Assembly (NCBI RefSeq): GCF_000328565.1
Contig: NC_019966.1
Span: forward strand, 6,324,001-6,388,000
DNA from: Mycobacterium sp. JS623
GTDB lineage: Bacteria > Actinomycetota > Actinomycetes > Mycobacteriales > Mycobacteriaceae
Direction of reading: 5' to 3'
Length of the DNA stretch: 64,000 bases
The translations under genes and the position numbers were made by a program. The notes under the pieces were generated by a model, which was not told where the DNA came from, made no database searches, and was given only the letters and a program-made list of their open reading frames with translations. Shown piece by piece: positions 51,851 to 60,702 of this stretch (positions are counted from its first letter, which is position 1; every line of letters starts with the position of its first letter).

Positions 51851-54511
51851 CTACAGTTCGCCGAGCACCGTCAGTGGCGATCGTTGCGCGATGCGGACGG
51901 TGGCGGCCGACACCGCGCCGACCGCGACGATGGTGGCGATGACAGTCGCGCCGAGGTAGGTCCATGGTGCCGACAGCACTGTCGGCGGCGGGTCGAAGAC
52001 GCCCGTGAGCACACTGACCAGCATCCGCGACAGGGCCCAGCCGAGGGTGACCCCAGCGGTGAGACCGCATGCGACGAGGGCGGTGGTTTCGGCCAGTACG
52101 AACGACCGCAGTTGGCGTCGGCTGGCTCCCAGCGCGTTGGCGATGACGAAGCTGCGCCGCCGATCGGTGAGTCCCAGCCCGAGGACCAGGGCTCCGGACG
52201 CGGCGGCCAGGAACAAGCCGAAGCCAAGCTCGATGCGGGTGAGTCCGGCGAGGTTGACCGAGGTCAGGCTGGATCCGACACTGCCGCGGGTGGTGGCGAT
52301 ATCGGTGACGGTCGCCGAAGTGCCGGCAGCTATCTTGATCCGGTCGGCGACGGCGGTGGTGTCACGTCCGCCAGTATCGACGAGGAAGGCCCCGACGGCG
52401 TCGCTGCCGGTTTGTTGGGCCACGTAGCTGGCGTTGGCGACGAAGAAGCTGTCCTTGGGGGCGGTGGGGAATTCGGTGACGATCCCGATGTAGTGGAATC
52501 CGATGGTGGTGAGTTGGTGGGTGCGGGCGTCCTGCAGCCGCAGGTTGATGGTGTCACCGGGAGCCAGCTGGAAGTCTTTGACCGTTTCGGCGCTGACCAG
52601 CAGGGAATCGGGCTGCGCGGCCAGCTGGTGCATCAACTGCCCGACGGTGCCGCCGTGAAAGTAGTTGTCCTGCAACGCGGTGACGCTGGTGATGCTGGCC
52701 GGGTTGACACCGTAGAGGTCCTGCAGGTCGGCTCCGATGTAGGCGAAGCGGTGCTGGAGCGGTTCCACCGCCCGGACTCCCGGTATTGCGGCCAGTTGTC
52801 TCGCCGCGTCTGCAGGCGCGGCCGCGCCCGGTGGTTCGGTGACGGTGACGTCAGCACCGTTGGTGAGTTGCGCGTCGACTTCGGCCTGAGCCTGATAGGT
52901 GGCATTGAACGTCGCGGTGGACACGGCGAACGCGACCGCCAGGCTCAAGAGCACGATCGCCCGCGCGAGCGGCGCGCGCTGCCGAGATAGCGAGTGGGCG
53001 ACGACGCGCGACAAGGACCCGGTCAATGGCCGCAGCGCGCGGGCGACGACGGGCCAACCGCGGCCAAGAAGCAGATCGGCCAGTCGCCACACCAGCAGGG
53101 TGGCGCCGATCCACAACAGGGCCGGGGCGACGAAAGCCCAGTAGGACACCGAGATCGAGGGCACGCCTTCGGGGGCGAGCACGATCTGGTAGCCGGTGCG
53201 CGCGACCTGCCAGAACAGCAGGCCAGATACCGCCAGCGCCACGATGTCTAGACCGAGTCGTGTCGCCCGGGGGGCCATGGTTCTGCGCACATCGGCGCGG
53301 GCAGTAAGGACGGTGACGGCGTGCAGATCGCGCCAGGCGGGGGCCAGAACCGTCACTGCCGCGATGGCAAGCCCCGCGGCGGCCGACGCGCCGGCCCACC
53401 CGATCGCGGCGGACGTGTCAGCACCAAAGCTGGCCGATCCGAACGTGGCCAGGCCGACCAGTGCGGCGGCAGCAAGGCCCACCGCGCTGCCGATCATGCC
53501 GACAACGACGGCTTCTGCCGCGGCCAGGCGAATCAGGTGGGCCCGCGTCGCGCCGCGGGCGCGCAGCAGGGCCTGGTCGTGTCGTCGACGATCTGCGCCC
53601 GCGGTGACAACGGTCGCGGTCAACAGTGCCGCGAGGATGGCGGCGGGCAGGCCAAGGAACAGAAACAGCACCCTTGCGTATGCGGCGTCGCCGCGTGCGG
53701 CACTGAGCGCGGCGCCAAGGTTGTCACCGACAAGAGCGCCGCCGGAGCTGCGGGCCTCGAGGTTGTGCGCCGCGGCAACGACCTGCGTGTAGGCCAACGA
53801 GGGGTCGGACGGCAGCGTGTGGTCGAGGGTGGTGTGGATCTGAGTGCTGATCAGGTCGGGCCGCAGCGCCGCCAGCGAATCGAACACGGTGTGCCACTGA
53901 GTGTTTCCGAGGATCAGCACGTTGTCCGGCGGTGCGACGGGTTGGGCGCCGACGGGTGCACCGACCTTCTGGAACAGCGAATCCGCCTGGGGCAGGTCTA
54001 CGACGCCGTCAACCTTGACGTCGACCGGCGCGAGGCCTGCCCGCCCGATGCGGATGGTGTCGCCGGGCGCCACATGCAGGTTGGCGGCAGTCTGTTGGGC
54101 CACCAGGACCCCGCTTTCGGCGCCGACGAGGGCGCGAATGGCACCCGGAAACTGCGCTCGGTAGTTCGGGGGGATGCCCAAAACCATTCCGGGGCCAGTT
54201 GTTTGGGTGCTTCCACCGGTCTGTGCGACGAATCCGGTGGAGTGGGCGTATCCGACCGGTAGTGAGGCTTGGAATTCCGGTGCGGACCGCATTGTGTCCA
54301 GAACGGTCGATGGTTGGGTGTCGGGTTGGATTTCGACCTGCCAGTCGACGGTAACGCTGCGGATGGCGCGGGCGGTCATCGAACCCTGGGCGGCGGCCAG
54401 GAAACTGCCGAGGCAGGCCAGCAGGGCTACCGCGGCAGCTATACCGGCGGCGGTCGCGGCCAGTCGGCCACGTCGGCGCCGCAGCAGCCCGAGCGTCCAG
54501 GTCGCGATCAT
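51851..54511 (-). CDS. FtsX-like ABC transporter permease
   Basis: This 886-aa membrane protein has an N-terminal TM, a large periplasmic region, a TM cluster near residues 270-400 (ATVVTAGADRRRHDQALLRARGATRAHLIRL and following helices), a second periplasmic region and a C-terminal FtsX domain (LGLGLTDRRRSFVIANALGASRRQLRSFVLAET). This is the MacB/LolC-like permease layout with duplicated halves. It overlaps the ATPase gene by 4 bp. It probably moves a lipid or lipoprotein, or drives a periplasmic partner. Confidence 0.87.
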   Translation of the reverse strand: MIATWTLGLLRRRRGRLAATAAGIAAAVALLACLGSFLAAAQGSMTARAIRSVTVDWQVEIQPDTQPSTVLDTMRSAPEFQASLPVGYAHSTGFVAQTGGSTQTTGPGMVLGIPPNYRAQFPGAIRALVGAESGVLVAQQTAANLHVAPGDTIRIGRAGLAPVDVKVDGVVDLPQADSLFQKVGAPVGAQPVAPPDNVLILGNTQWHTVFDSLAALRPDLISTQIHTTLDHTLPSDPSLAYTQVVAAAHNLEARSSGGALVGDNLGAALSAARGDAAYARVLFLFLGLPAAILAALLTATVVTAGADRRRHDQALLRARGATRAHLIRLAAAEAVVVGMIGSAVGLAAAALVGLATFGSASFGADTSAAIGWAGASAAAGLAIAAVTVLAPAWRDLHAVTVLTARADVRRTMAPRATRLGLDIVALAVSGLLFWQVARTGYQIVLAPEGVPSISVSYWAFVAPALLWIGATLLVWRLADLLLGRGWPVVARALRPLTGSLSRVVAHSLSRQRAPLARAIVLLSLAVAFAVSTATFNATYQAQAEVDAQLTNGADVTVTEPPGAAAPADAARQLAAIPGVRAVEPLQHRFAYIGADLQDLYGVNPASITSVTALQDNYFHGGTVGQLMHQLAAQPDSLLVSAETVKDFQLAPGDTINLRLQDARTHQLTTIGFHYIGIVTEFPTAPKDSFFVANASYVAQQTGSDAVGAFLVDTGGRDTTAVADRIKIAAGTSATVTDIATTRGSVGSSLTSVNLAGLTRIELGFGLFLAAASGALVLGLGLTDRRRSFVIANALGASRRQLRSFVLAETTALVACGLTAGVTLGWALSRMLVSVLTGVFDPPPTVLSAPWTYLGATVIATIVAVGAVSAATVRIAQRSPLTVLGEL

Positions 54512-55242
54512 GGCGCGCTGCTGTCATCGGTGCTGGGATGTGTGTCGACGTGCCCGTCGCGCATCACCCAGTGGTCAGGTAGCCGGGCGGCCACGCCGGG
54601 GTCGTGGGTAGAGATGATCACCGCGGCGCCGATCGAGATCGCGGTGTCCAGCAGGACGGTGATTACCTTGTCGGCGTGGTGATGGTCCAATCGCCCGGTG
54701 GGTTCATCGGCGAGGATTAGGGCTGGGCGGGCGGCGAGCACCCGCGCGATCGCGACCCGCTGCGACTGACCTCCCGACAGCTCGTCGGGCAGTTTGGCGG
54801 CCAGGTCGCTGATCTCGACCAGGTCGAGTGCAGCGCGCGCATCGCGCATCGCGGTGTGCTCGGCCTGCCCGGCGAACAGCATTGGGAGAGCGACGTTCTC
54901 GGTGACGTCGAGGCTGGGCAGCAGGCTCGGGCCCTGAAACACCATGCCGACCGCGGTCGGGTGCGGGCTGTCCTCGAGTGCGGGCCATCGGACCGATCCG
55001 GAGGTCGGGGCGTCGAGTCCAGCGATCAGGTGCAGCAGAGTGGACTTTCCCGATCCCGATGGTCCGGTCACAGCGATCCGCGCACACGGCGATATTCGGC
55101 AGTTCACGTCCCGAACTGCGCGCACCGCCGTGGCACCGGAGCCGAAAATGCGGCTCACACCGATACATTCGGCGACGGGCGACGTTGTGATGGTCGCGTC
55201 GATGACGGCTTCCTGCTCGCCGGGACGGGTGGTCACGAGCAC
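54508..55242 (-). CDS. ABC transporter ATPase B
   Basis: This 244-aa ATPase has Walker A GPSGSGKST, signature LSGGQSQRVAIA and Walker B LILADEPTG with an H-loop STHDP. It is the LolD/MacB-like type that pairs with FtsX permeases. The GTG start overlaps the previous ATPase by 10 bp and the stop overlaps the permease by 4 bp. With two ATPase genes for one double-length permease, a heterodimer is likely. Confidence 0.9.
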   Translation of the reverse strand: MLVTTRPGEQEAVIDATITTSPVAECIGVSRIFGSGATAVRAVRDVNCRISPCARIAVTGPSGSGKSTLLHLIAGLDAPTSGSVRWPALEDSPHPTAVGMVFQGPSLLPSLDVTENVALPMLFAGQAEHTAMRDARAALDLVEISDLAAKLPDELSGGQSQRVAIARVLAARPALILADEPTGRLDHHHADKVITVLLDTAISIGAAVIISTHDPGVAARLPDHWVMRDGHVDTHPSTDDSSAP

Positions 55243-55904
55243 ACCCGGCCGTCATCGAGCCGAACCAGGCGTGCGGCCGCGGCGGCGACCGCGGGACTGT
55301 GGCTGGCAACGAGGATCGCGGTGCCGCGGCCCGCGGCATCGGAAAGGAGGTCGAGCACCCGTGATTCGGTGGCACTGTCCAGTTCACCGGTGGGTTCGTC
55401 GGCAAGCAACGCGGCCGGAGCATTGGCGAGCGCCATCGCCAGTCCGGCACGGGCCAGCTCGCCACCGGAGAGCTGACCGGGGTAGAACCCGGCCCGCTCG
55501 GACAGACCCAGCAGTGTCAACACGTCGGGCTGGCTGATCGCTGCGGGTCCCGCCAGGCCGCGCACCAACGACAAGTTCTGCGCCACCGTGAGGTGGTCCA
55601 GCAGGTTGGCGTTCTGAAACAGCATGCCGATGTGTCGGGCCCGGATCCGGGTTCGTTCGGGTTCGGGGCGATGGCTGATCCGCTGGCCCGCGATGCGCGC
55701 ACTGCCGCCGTCTGGGTCGTCCATCCCGGCCAGACAGGCCAGGAGCGTCGATTTCCCCGACCCGGAAGGTCCAGTGACGGCGACGAACTCGCCACTATGC
55801 ACTGTCAGCGATACGCCTTGCAGCGCAAGGGTTTCCTCATCTCCCGCCCGGTAGAACCGGTAGAGCGAGCGCGCCTCCAGCGCGGGCGGGAGCTCGACTT
55901 TCAT
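55233..55904 (-). CDS. ABC transporter ATPase A
   Basis: This is a 223-aa ATPase from ATG 55904: Walker A GPSGSGKSTLL, signature LSGGELARAGLA and Walker B ALLADEPTGELDS, H-loop ASHSP. The signature has GELARAG rather than the more common GQQQRVA, a modest departure. The start overlaps the lipoprotein stop (ATGA), the stop overlaps the second ATPase gene. Same operon and likely same transporter as the other ATPase. Confidence 0.9.
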   Translation of the reverse strand: MKVELPPALEARSLYRFYRAGDEETLALQGVSLTVHSGEFVAVTGPSGSGKSTLLACLAGMDDPDGGSARIAGQRISHRPEPERTRIRARHIGMLFQNANLLDHLTVAQNLSLVRGLAGPAAISQPDVLTLLGLSERAGFYPGQLSGGELARAGLAMALANAPAALLADEPTGELDSATESRVLDLLSDAAGRGTAILVASHSPAVAAAAARLVRLDDGRVCS

Positions 55905-56515
55905 TGCCACTGCAGTGAATCGGTGACGGTCCGCCACGGGTCGACGTTGTCGGCGCCGACCGGGCCGGACAGGGTCAGGATCACTTCGTGGCCGTCTCGC
56001 CAGAACTCGTAGCGCTCGATGGCGTCAGTTCCGACTTTCCCGGTGACCGGGTTCGGGGGTGAGGTGCCCTGGTAAGTGATCAACATGACCTGACCCGCCT
56101 TGCGTTGCACCGCAGTCACCGTCCCGGGCCGGTAGCCAGGGGTGGACGAGGCGATGGCCGGCAACTCGTCGACACTGACCGACATGGTATTGGGGGCGGT
56201 GGCACGAGGGCGTGTCTCGATGCGCACCGCATTCGCCTTGTCGGTGAAGATGGTCGCGGCGCCGTCGGTGGTGCGCGCCCAGCCTTCTGGCACCGAAACC
56301 GTGAATGCGCCTCCCGGTGGCGTGAACGGCACATATGCCTGGTTGTCGGGGATGTCGCCGGCGGGGTTGTTTTCGGGCGTCGGCGTCGTGACGGTGCTGC
56401 TGCGGGCGCCCGCCCCGGACGGGGCGGTGCCGCTGGTCCCGCACCCGGCGAGCACCGCCGCTGCTGTGGCCAACACCGCAGCGGCAACCGCCAGCGTGCG
56501 GGTGGGGTTTCTCAT
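55901..56515 (-). CDS. Lipoprotein of the ABC/PAP2 operon
   Basis: This is a 204-aa lipoprotein with lipobox LAGC (Cys25), a Ser/Thr/Pro linker and a mature domain with GGAFTVSVPEGWARTTDGAATIF, a pattern seen in LpqN/DUF1795-like actinobacterial surface proteins. It overlaps both neighbours by 4 bp, so it is made with the transporter and the phosphatase. It may be a substrate-binding or sensing partner. Confidence 0.82.
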   Translation of the reverse strand: MRNPTRTLAVAAAVLATAAAVLAGCGTSGTAPSGAGARSSTVTTPTPENNPAGDIPDNQAYVPFTPPGGAFTVSVPEGWARTTDGAATIFTDKANAVRIETRPRATAPNTMSVSVDELPAIASSTPGYRPGTVTAVQRKAGQVMLITYQGTSPPNPVTGKVGTDAIERYEFWRDGHEVILTLSGPVGADNVDPWRTVTDSLQWQ

Positions 56516-57435
56516 GACTTTCCCTCGAGGCGCGGTTCACACATGTCGCGTGAGCGCACCGAGGGCACGCCGTGGCGGTCCGCTGCGATCAGGGTGGCGG
56601 GCTTCACGAGCCCGCCGCCGAACGTCGTCACCGGTGGGTCTTCGCCGGTTGACGCGGCGACCGGCGGCGCGTCGTGTTGGCCCGACCGGTCATGCAGGGC
56701 CCCGTATGCCGTCGTGCCGATGGTGACGAACACCGCGGCCAGGATCGCCCCGGCGGTGACGTCCGTGAGCCAGTGCACACCGAGGTAGAGGCGGGTGGCG
56801 GCGACGACCAGCACGATGGTGACCACCCCGCCCGCCAGCCAGGTCCTTGCGGTGCGGCTGCGGCCCATTCCCACGCAGACCGCGGTGATGCCGAGCAGCG
56901 CGGCGGTGGCGGTGACATGACCGGACGGGAACGACGGATCGGTCTCCACGACCAGCCGCCACTGCAGCGGAGGCCGGGGCCGATCGACCACCGCTTTGAG
57001 TGCGGTACTTGCCAGCGCCGCAGCAGAAACCGTGCCGATCACGACGATGCCCGGGACCCTCGAGCGGGCCCGCCAGGACAGCAGCGCCGCGCAGATCAGT
57101 GCGGCAACCGCGGTCGCGACCGGGCTGCCCAGGTCGGTTATCACCAAGGCGGCCACGTCGAACCCCATGGATCGGTGCGCGACGACCCAGGACGTGGTCG
57201 CCGTGTCGAGTTCGGGGACCCATCCGGGGCGGTGGATCGCGAGCACGAGTCCGGTCAGGATCGTGAGCAGCCCCGCGACGCGCAGGGCGGCGGCGACCTG
57301 CCGGTGTCCGGATAGCACCTGGGCACCGAGGAAGAAGGCCGCGACGATGAGCACGGTCATAAACGTCGACGCGGTAGCCGGGCCGGCGATCGCGTCCCAG
57401 ACCCTGTCGAGGATGGTGGCTCTGACGTCGGACAT
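56512..57435 (-). CDS. PAP2-family membrane phosphatase
   Basis: This 307-aa protein has five or six TM helices and the PAP2 triad: KAVVDRPRPP, FPSGHVTATAAL and RLYLGVHWLTDVTAG. It dephosphorylates lipid phosphates such as undecaprenyl or phosphatidic species on the outer face. It is the first gene of the five-gene overlapping operon and is divergent from the response regulator. The C-terminal 50 residues are hydrophilic and variable. Confidence 0.9.
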   Translation of the reverse strand: MSDVRATILDRVWDAIAGPATASTFMTVLIVAAFFLGAQVLSGHRQVAAALRVAGLLTILTGLVLAIHRPGWVPELDTATTSWVVAHRSMGFDVAALVITDLGSPVATAVAALICAALLSWRARSRVPGIVVIGTVSAAALASTALKAVVDRPRPPLQWRLVVETDPSFPSGHVTATAALLGITAVCVGMGRSRTARTWLAGGVVTIVLVVAATRLYLGVHWLTDVTAGAILAAVFVTIGTTAYGALHDRSGQHDAPPVAASTGEDPPVTTFGGGLVKPATLIAADRHGVPSVRSRDMCEPRLEGKS

Positions 57436-57458
57436 GCCAGCAGCCTGGCGCCCGGTGG

Positions 57459-57488
57459 CTGTGGAGACGCTGAGAAGTCATCGATGAC
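57459..57488 (-). promoter_or_regulatory. Response-regulator-like box and palindrome in a divergent promoter
   Basis: On the minus strand CTCAG-N6-CACAG (plus 57459-57474) has the 11-bp period seen elsewhere in the window. Next to it is a perfect 12-bp palindrome GTCATCGATGAC (57477-57488). Both lie between the PAP2 operon and the OmpR-type regulator, suggesting autoregulation and operon control. Confidence 0.45.
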
Positions 57489-57547
57489 GGTGGAAGATTC
57501 TGCTCTACTGGGGTCACCGGCTAGACGAGCCGGAGATGGAGGGCGCC

Positions 57548-58228
57548 GTGCGCGTTCTGCTGGTCGAGGACGAAACCCGGCTCGCCGAGACGGTGCGCCG
57601 CGGCTTGGTCGCAGAAGGATTCGTCGTCGACGTCGAACACGACGGTGTGGAGGGATTGGCGGCAGCCGCCACCGGAGATTTCGACGTGCTGGTACTCGAC
57701 ATCATGCTGCCAGGGCTCAGCGGATATCAGATCGTTCGCCAGTTGCGGAGCCGCCAGGTGTGGACACCGGTACTGATGCTTTCGGCCAAGGACGGCGAAT
57801 ACGACCTGGCGGACGCATTCGACATCGGCGCCGACGATTACCTGACGAAACCGTTCTCGTTCGTGGTCCTCGTGGCGCGACTGCGAGCCCTGTTGCGACG
57901 CGGCGCCCCCGAACGCCCGACCGTGCTGACTGCGGGGACCCTGTCGTTAGATCCGGCACGTCGACAAGTGACCCGCGGCCAGACCGTGCTCAGCCTGACG
58001 GCGCGTGAGTACGGCGTGCTGGAATTCCTATTGCGCAACAAGGGCGATGTGGTCTCCAAGTCCGAAATCCTGCGGTCAGTCTGGGATTCGAACTACGAAG
58101 GCGACGACAACGTCGTCGAGGTCTATATCGGGTATCTGCGGCGCAAGATCGACGTGCCGTTCGGGGTGGTCACCATAGAAACCGTGCGCGGCGCCGGCTA
58201 CCGACTCCTAAGCGCTCCAGTCCCATGA
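57548..58228 (+). CDS. OmpR-family response regulator
   Basis: This is a 226-aa protein from GTG 57548, preceded by GGAGGG; an ATG at 57536 is open but overlaps that site. The receiver has the acidic VEDE, phospho-Asp51 in VLDIMLPG and Lys101 in YLTKPFS. The C-terminal winged helix ends EVYIGYLRRKIDVPFG, VRGAGYRLL. It binds DNA as a dimer when phosphorylated. The convergent histidine kinase gene overlaps its end by 31 bp and is the obvious partner. Confidence 0.92.
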   Translation: MRVLLVEDETRLAETVRRGLVAEGFVVDVEHDGVEGLAAAATGDFDVLVLDIMLPGLSGYQIVRQLRSRQVWTPVLMLSAKDGEYDLADAFDIGADDYLTKPFSFVVLVARLRALLRRGAPERPTVLTAGTLSLDPARRQVTRGQTVLSLTAREYGVLEFLLRNKGDVVSKSEILRSVWDSNYEGDDNVVEVYIGYLRRKIDVPFGVVTIETVRGAGYRLLSAPVP

Positions 58229-59595
58229 TCTGCGTCGGCCGAATCTTGCTGTCCCAGTGGCAGTGTGAGAGTGAAGACCGCGCCACCGTCGGTCGCATCG
58301 CTTACCGCGACGGCGCCGTGGTGAGACCGCACGATCTGCTCGACGATCGATAAGCCGAGGCCCGATCCGCCCGACGACCGGGTGCGGGTGGGGTCGAGGC
58401 GAACGAATCGTTCGAATACCCGTGCCCGGTCTTGCACCGGGATACCGGGTCCGTCGTCAGCGACCGTGATGACCGCGTGAGCTGCCTCGGGGCGGCAACC
58501 CATGGTGACCGTGCTGGAGGCGTGCCGCACGGCGTTGTCGACCAGATTGCGGAGCACTCGGGCCAGGGCAGCGCGATCGCCGACGGCGCGGCACGCCTGG
58601 ATGTGGGTGACGGTGTGGACCGATCCGATGGCGCGTAGCCGGCTCGCCTCGGCCAGGAGTAGATCGTCGATGTCGACGTCGTCGTGGTGTAGCTCTATCG
58701 CGTCTTCATCCGAGCGGGCCAGCAACAGCAGATCCTCGATGAGCTGACGCATGCGGTGCGCTTCGGGCAGCAGGGATTCGTCGATCAGCTCGTTGTCCAT
58801 CAGTTCGGGCCGCTCAGACGCCATCTCGAGTGCGGCGGTGATTGTGGCTAGTGGGCTGCGCAGCTCATGGGAAGCGTCGCTGACCAGCCGGTGTTGGGCG
58901 TCGCGGCCGCGTTGCAGTCGGGCGAGCATGGCGTTCATCGTCGCCGCAAGGTGGGCGATCTCGTCTTGGGTGGCCGGCATCGGCACCCGTTGCGCGAGAT
59001 CGGTGCTCGAGATCGACGCCACCCGGGAACGGATCGCTTCGACCGGTCCCAACGCCGCCCCCACCAACCGGTAGGTGCCCACGACCGTTAACGCGATGAT
59101 GACCGGTGAACCGACCGCGACGAGGGCAGCCACCTTGGTGACGACGGATTCCACGGGTTCGCGGTTGGCGCCGACCAAGATGGTGACCAACCCGCCGCGA
59201 ACTCCTGTCGCACGGGCCGACACCCAGTAATCGAAGCTACGCCCCGGACCTTGCACCCGTCCCACGCTGCGCGCCTGACCATCGCTCAACGAGGTTGTCA
59301 CCAGCGGTGACGTGGGTGCACCGTTCGAGGCGGCCAGCACTTTCCCCGTGGCATCCACGATCTGCACCGCACCGATCTGGCTGTCGGTCACCAACAACGA
59401 CGGATCCACCTCCCGGGGCGCATCAGTGCGCAATTGCGCACTGATCTGCTCAGCGCGGGCCGCGGCCGCACCCTGCGCGGTGGACTCCAAAGATCGGTAG
59501 AGCACCAGCAGCAGAACACCACCGGCGCCGGCAAGACATAGCGTCATCACCACCGCGGCGGCCAGCGCCGAGCGAGTACGCACGCTCGCATGCAT
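58198..59595 (-). CDS. Sensor histidine kinase, convergent with its regulator
   Basis: This is a 465-aa protein from ATG 59595: TM1 (about 10-33), an extracytoplasmic sensor of about 120 residues, TM2 (about 154-176), HAMP (177-230), HisKA with DASHELRSPLA (His243) and HATPase with NLVDNAVRHA, DDGPGIP and GGSGLGLSIV. The gene runs towards the response regulator and overlaps its last 31 bp, instead of following it in one operon as such pairs usually do. Start codons further upstream are open but add no recognisable sequence. Confidence 0.9.
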   Translation of the reverse strand: MHASVRTRSALAAAVVMTLCLAGAGGVLLLVLYRSLESTAQGAAAARAEQISAQLRTDAPREVDPSLLVTDSQIGAVQIVDATGKVLAASNGAPTSPLVTTSLSDGQARSVGRVQGPGRSFDYWVSARATGVRGGLVTILVGANREPVESVVTKVAALVAVGSPVIIALTVVGTYRLVGAALGPVEAIRSRVASISSTDLAQRVPMPATQDEIAHLAATMNAMLARLQRGRDAQHRLVSDASHELRSPLATITAALEMASERPELMDNELIDESLLPEAHRMRQLIEDLLLLARSDEDAIELHHDDVDIDDLLLAEASRLRAIGSVHTVTHIQACRAVGDRAALARVLRNLVDNAVRHASSTVTMGCRPEAAHAVITVADDGPGIPVQDRARVFERFVRLDPTRTRSSGGSGLGLSIVEQIVRSHHGAVAVSDATDGGAVFTLTLPLGQQDSADADHGTGALRSR

Positions 59596-59963
59596 CGGGT
59601 TGAGTCGGCCGACGATCAGAACCTCCCGGTGTGCGCCCAACGCCGCCATGTCATCGCAGCGCCCCGTCGTCCCCTAACCCCAATCATCCAGCACGACGTG
59701 ATACCCATCATCGTGGCCCGCCGACGCTGTGAAATCGTTGAAAGAACGGGCGCGCATCAACATCCTCAGCGATCTGTGAGAGCGCCCGCGTTGCCACGAC
59801 GCTCCGTCGCCACCGCTCGGTTGTGCTGTTTCGGCGCCCTCCAACCCAGGTACGGCCATCGTTGCCGATACGCCTGCGATCGAACGCGCTCGACCGCGGC
59901 GTTCCCATGGCGGCTGGCCCCGGTGCCCTTGATGGTTGCGATGTTGGCGTGGGGGTGCGCCCG
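59596..59963. other. Non-coding stretch upstream of the kinase gene
   Basis: About 370 bp with no convincing gene. A minus-strand frame ends near 59674 with RSFNDFTASAGHDDGYHVVLDD, which looks faintly protein-like but has no start. The kinase promoter must lie here. Confidence 0.45.
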
Positions 59964-60212
59964 TCACGTCACCAGGCCGAGGGCCAATGCGAAGTCCTGT
60001 ACCGCCAGATCGGGCATGTCTCCGGACGGGTGGTGCTGAACATCGGCCGGGGACTTGATCGGAACGTTGGCGCGCGACAGGCAGACAGTTGCCGAGCCAC
60101 TCCCGTTGCAGGACTGCTGATCTGTTGCGAACGCCGTCGGTGCGGCGACGATCGCGACCGCGGCAGCACCCGCCGCCAACAGTGGTGTGATGTACTGCAG
60201 TCTCATTCCCAT
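59964..60212 (-). CDS. Small secreted protein with one Cys pair
   Basis: This 82-aa protein has ATG 60212 after a textbook AAGGAG. The signal peptide (LQYITPLLAAGAAAVAIVAAPTAFA) is cut at AFA-T; the mature part has two Cys (QQSCNGSGSATVCLSR) likely disulfide-bonded, like other short mycobacterial exported proteins. An inverted repeat and three direct repeats lie upstream. Function unknown. Confidence 0.75.
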   Translation of the reverse strand: MGMRLQYITPLLAAGAAAVAIVAAPTAFATDQQSCNGSGSATVCLSRANVPIKSPADVQHHPSGDMPDLAVQDFALALGLVT

Positions 60213-60702
60213 GGTGGTTCTCCTTGAAGTGCTCGATTATGTGTAATTGCCGTACACAACCAGCCTCACCCATCACCGCTGTGAATCCATTGAGGGCAGT
60301 TGAGAACCCGTTGAGCATCCAGTCACACGCCATGATCTGTAACCGTCCCATACGTGCCGGCATGCAGAGGCGCTGCGTTGGACGTGATACGGCGCGGTAG
60401 GGGAGTACTGCCTCGATCCTCGTTCGCCTCCAGTTCTGCCGGGCCTGGTGAGTCGTGGGTGAACATGCTTGTCAGCTAGCACCGTCGTCCAACCGTCCAA
60501 CTCGTGTCAGTGTGCTGGTCTCGTGCATGGGTGAGTCCTCTCCCTCTCACCGTGTGCTTCAGGCCCGTGGCATGCCGGAGTGCCATCGGCGACGGGCTTG
60601 CCGCACGGCGCAAAGAGCGGCAGTGTTTCGCGAACTCGCGTCCTCAAGTCCGACAATGTCGCCCTCAGCGTGCTTTCAGTCGCGGGGTGGCACCTTGTGG
60701 CC
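60213..60702. promoter_or_regulatory. Divergent regulatory region with an inverted repeat and direct repeats
   Basis: TGTGTA-N7-TACACA (60240-60258) is a perfect inverted repeat, 28 bp upstream of the small secreted gene. On the minus strand CTCAA occurs three times at 60290, 60300 and 60311 (periods 10 and 11), a typical OmpR-family array. On the plus side CTCAA 60643, CTCAG 60664 and TTCAG 60675 are spaced by multiples of 11 upstream of the next gene (ATG 60703). No gene is visible inside. Confidence 0.5.

Noticed and set aside
59590-60039. 149-codon plus-strand open frame
   Set aside because: Arg/Cys-rich, no SD, overlaps the end of the secreted-peptide gene and has no family features.
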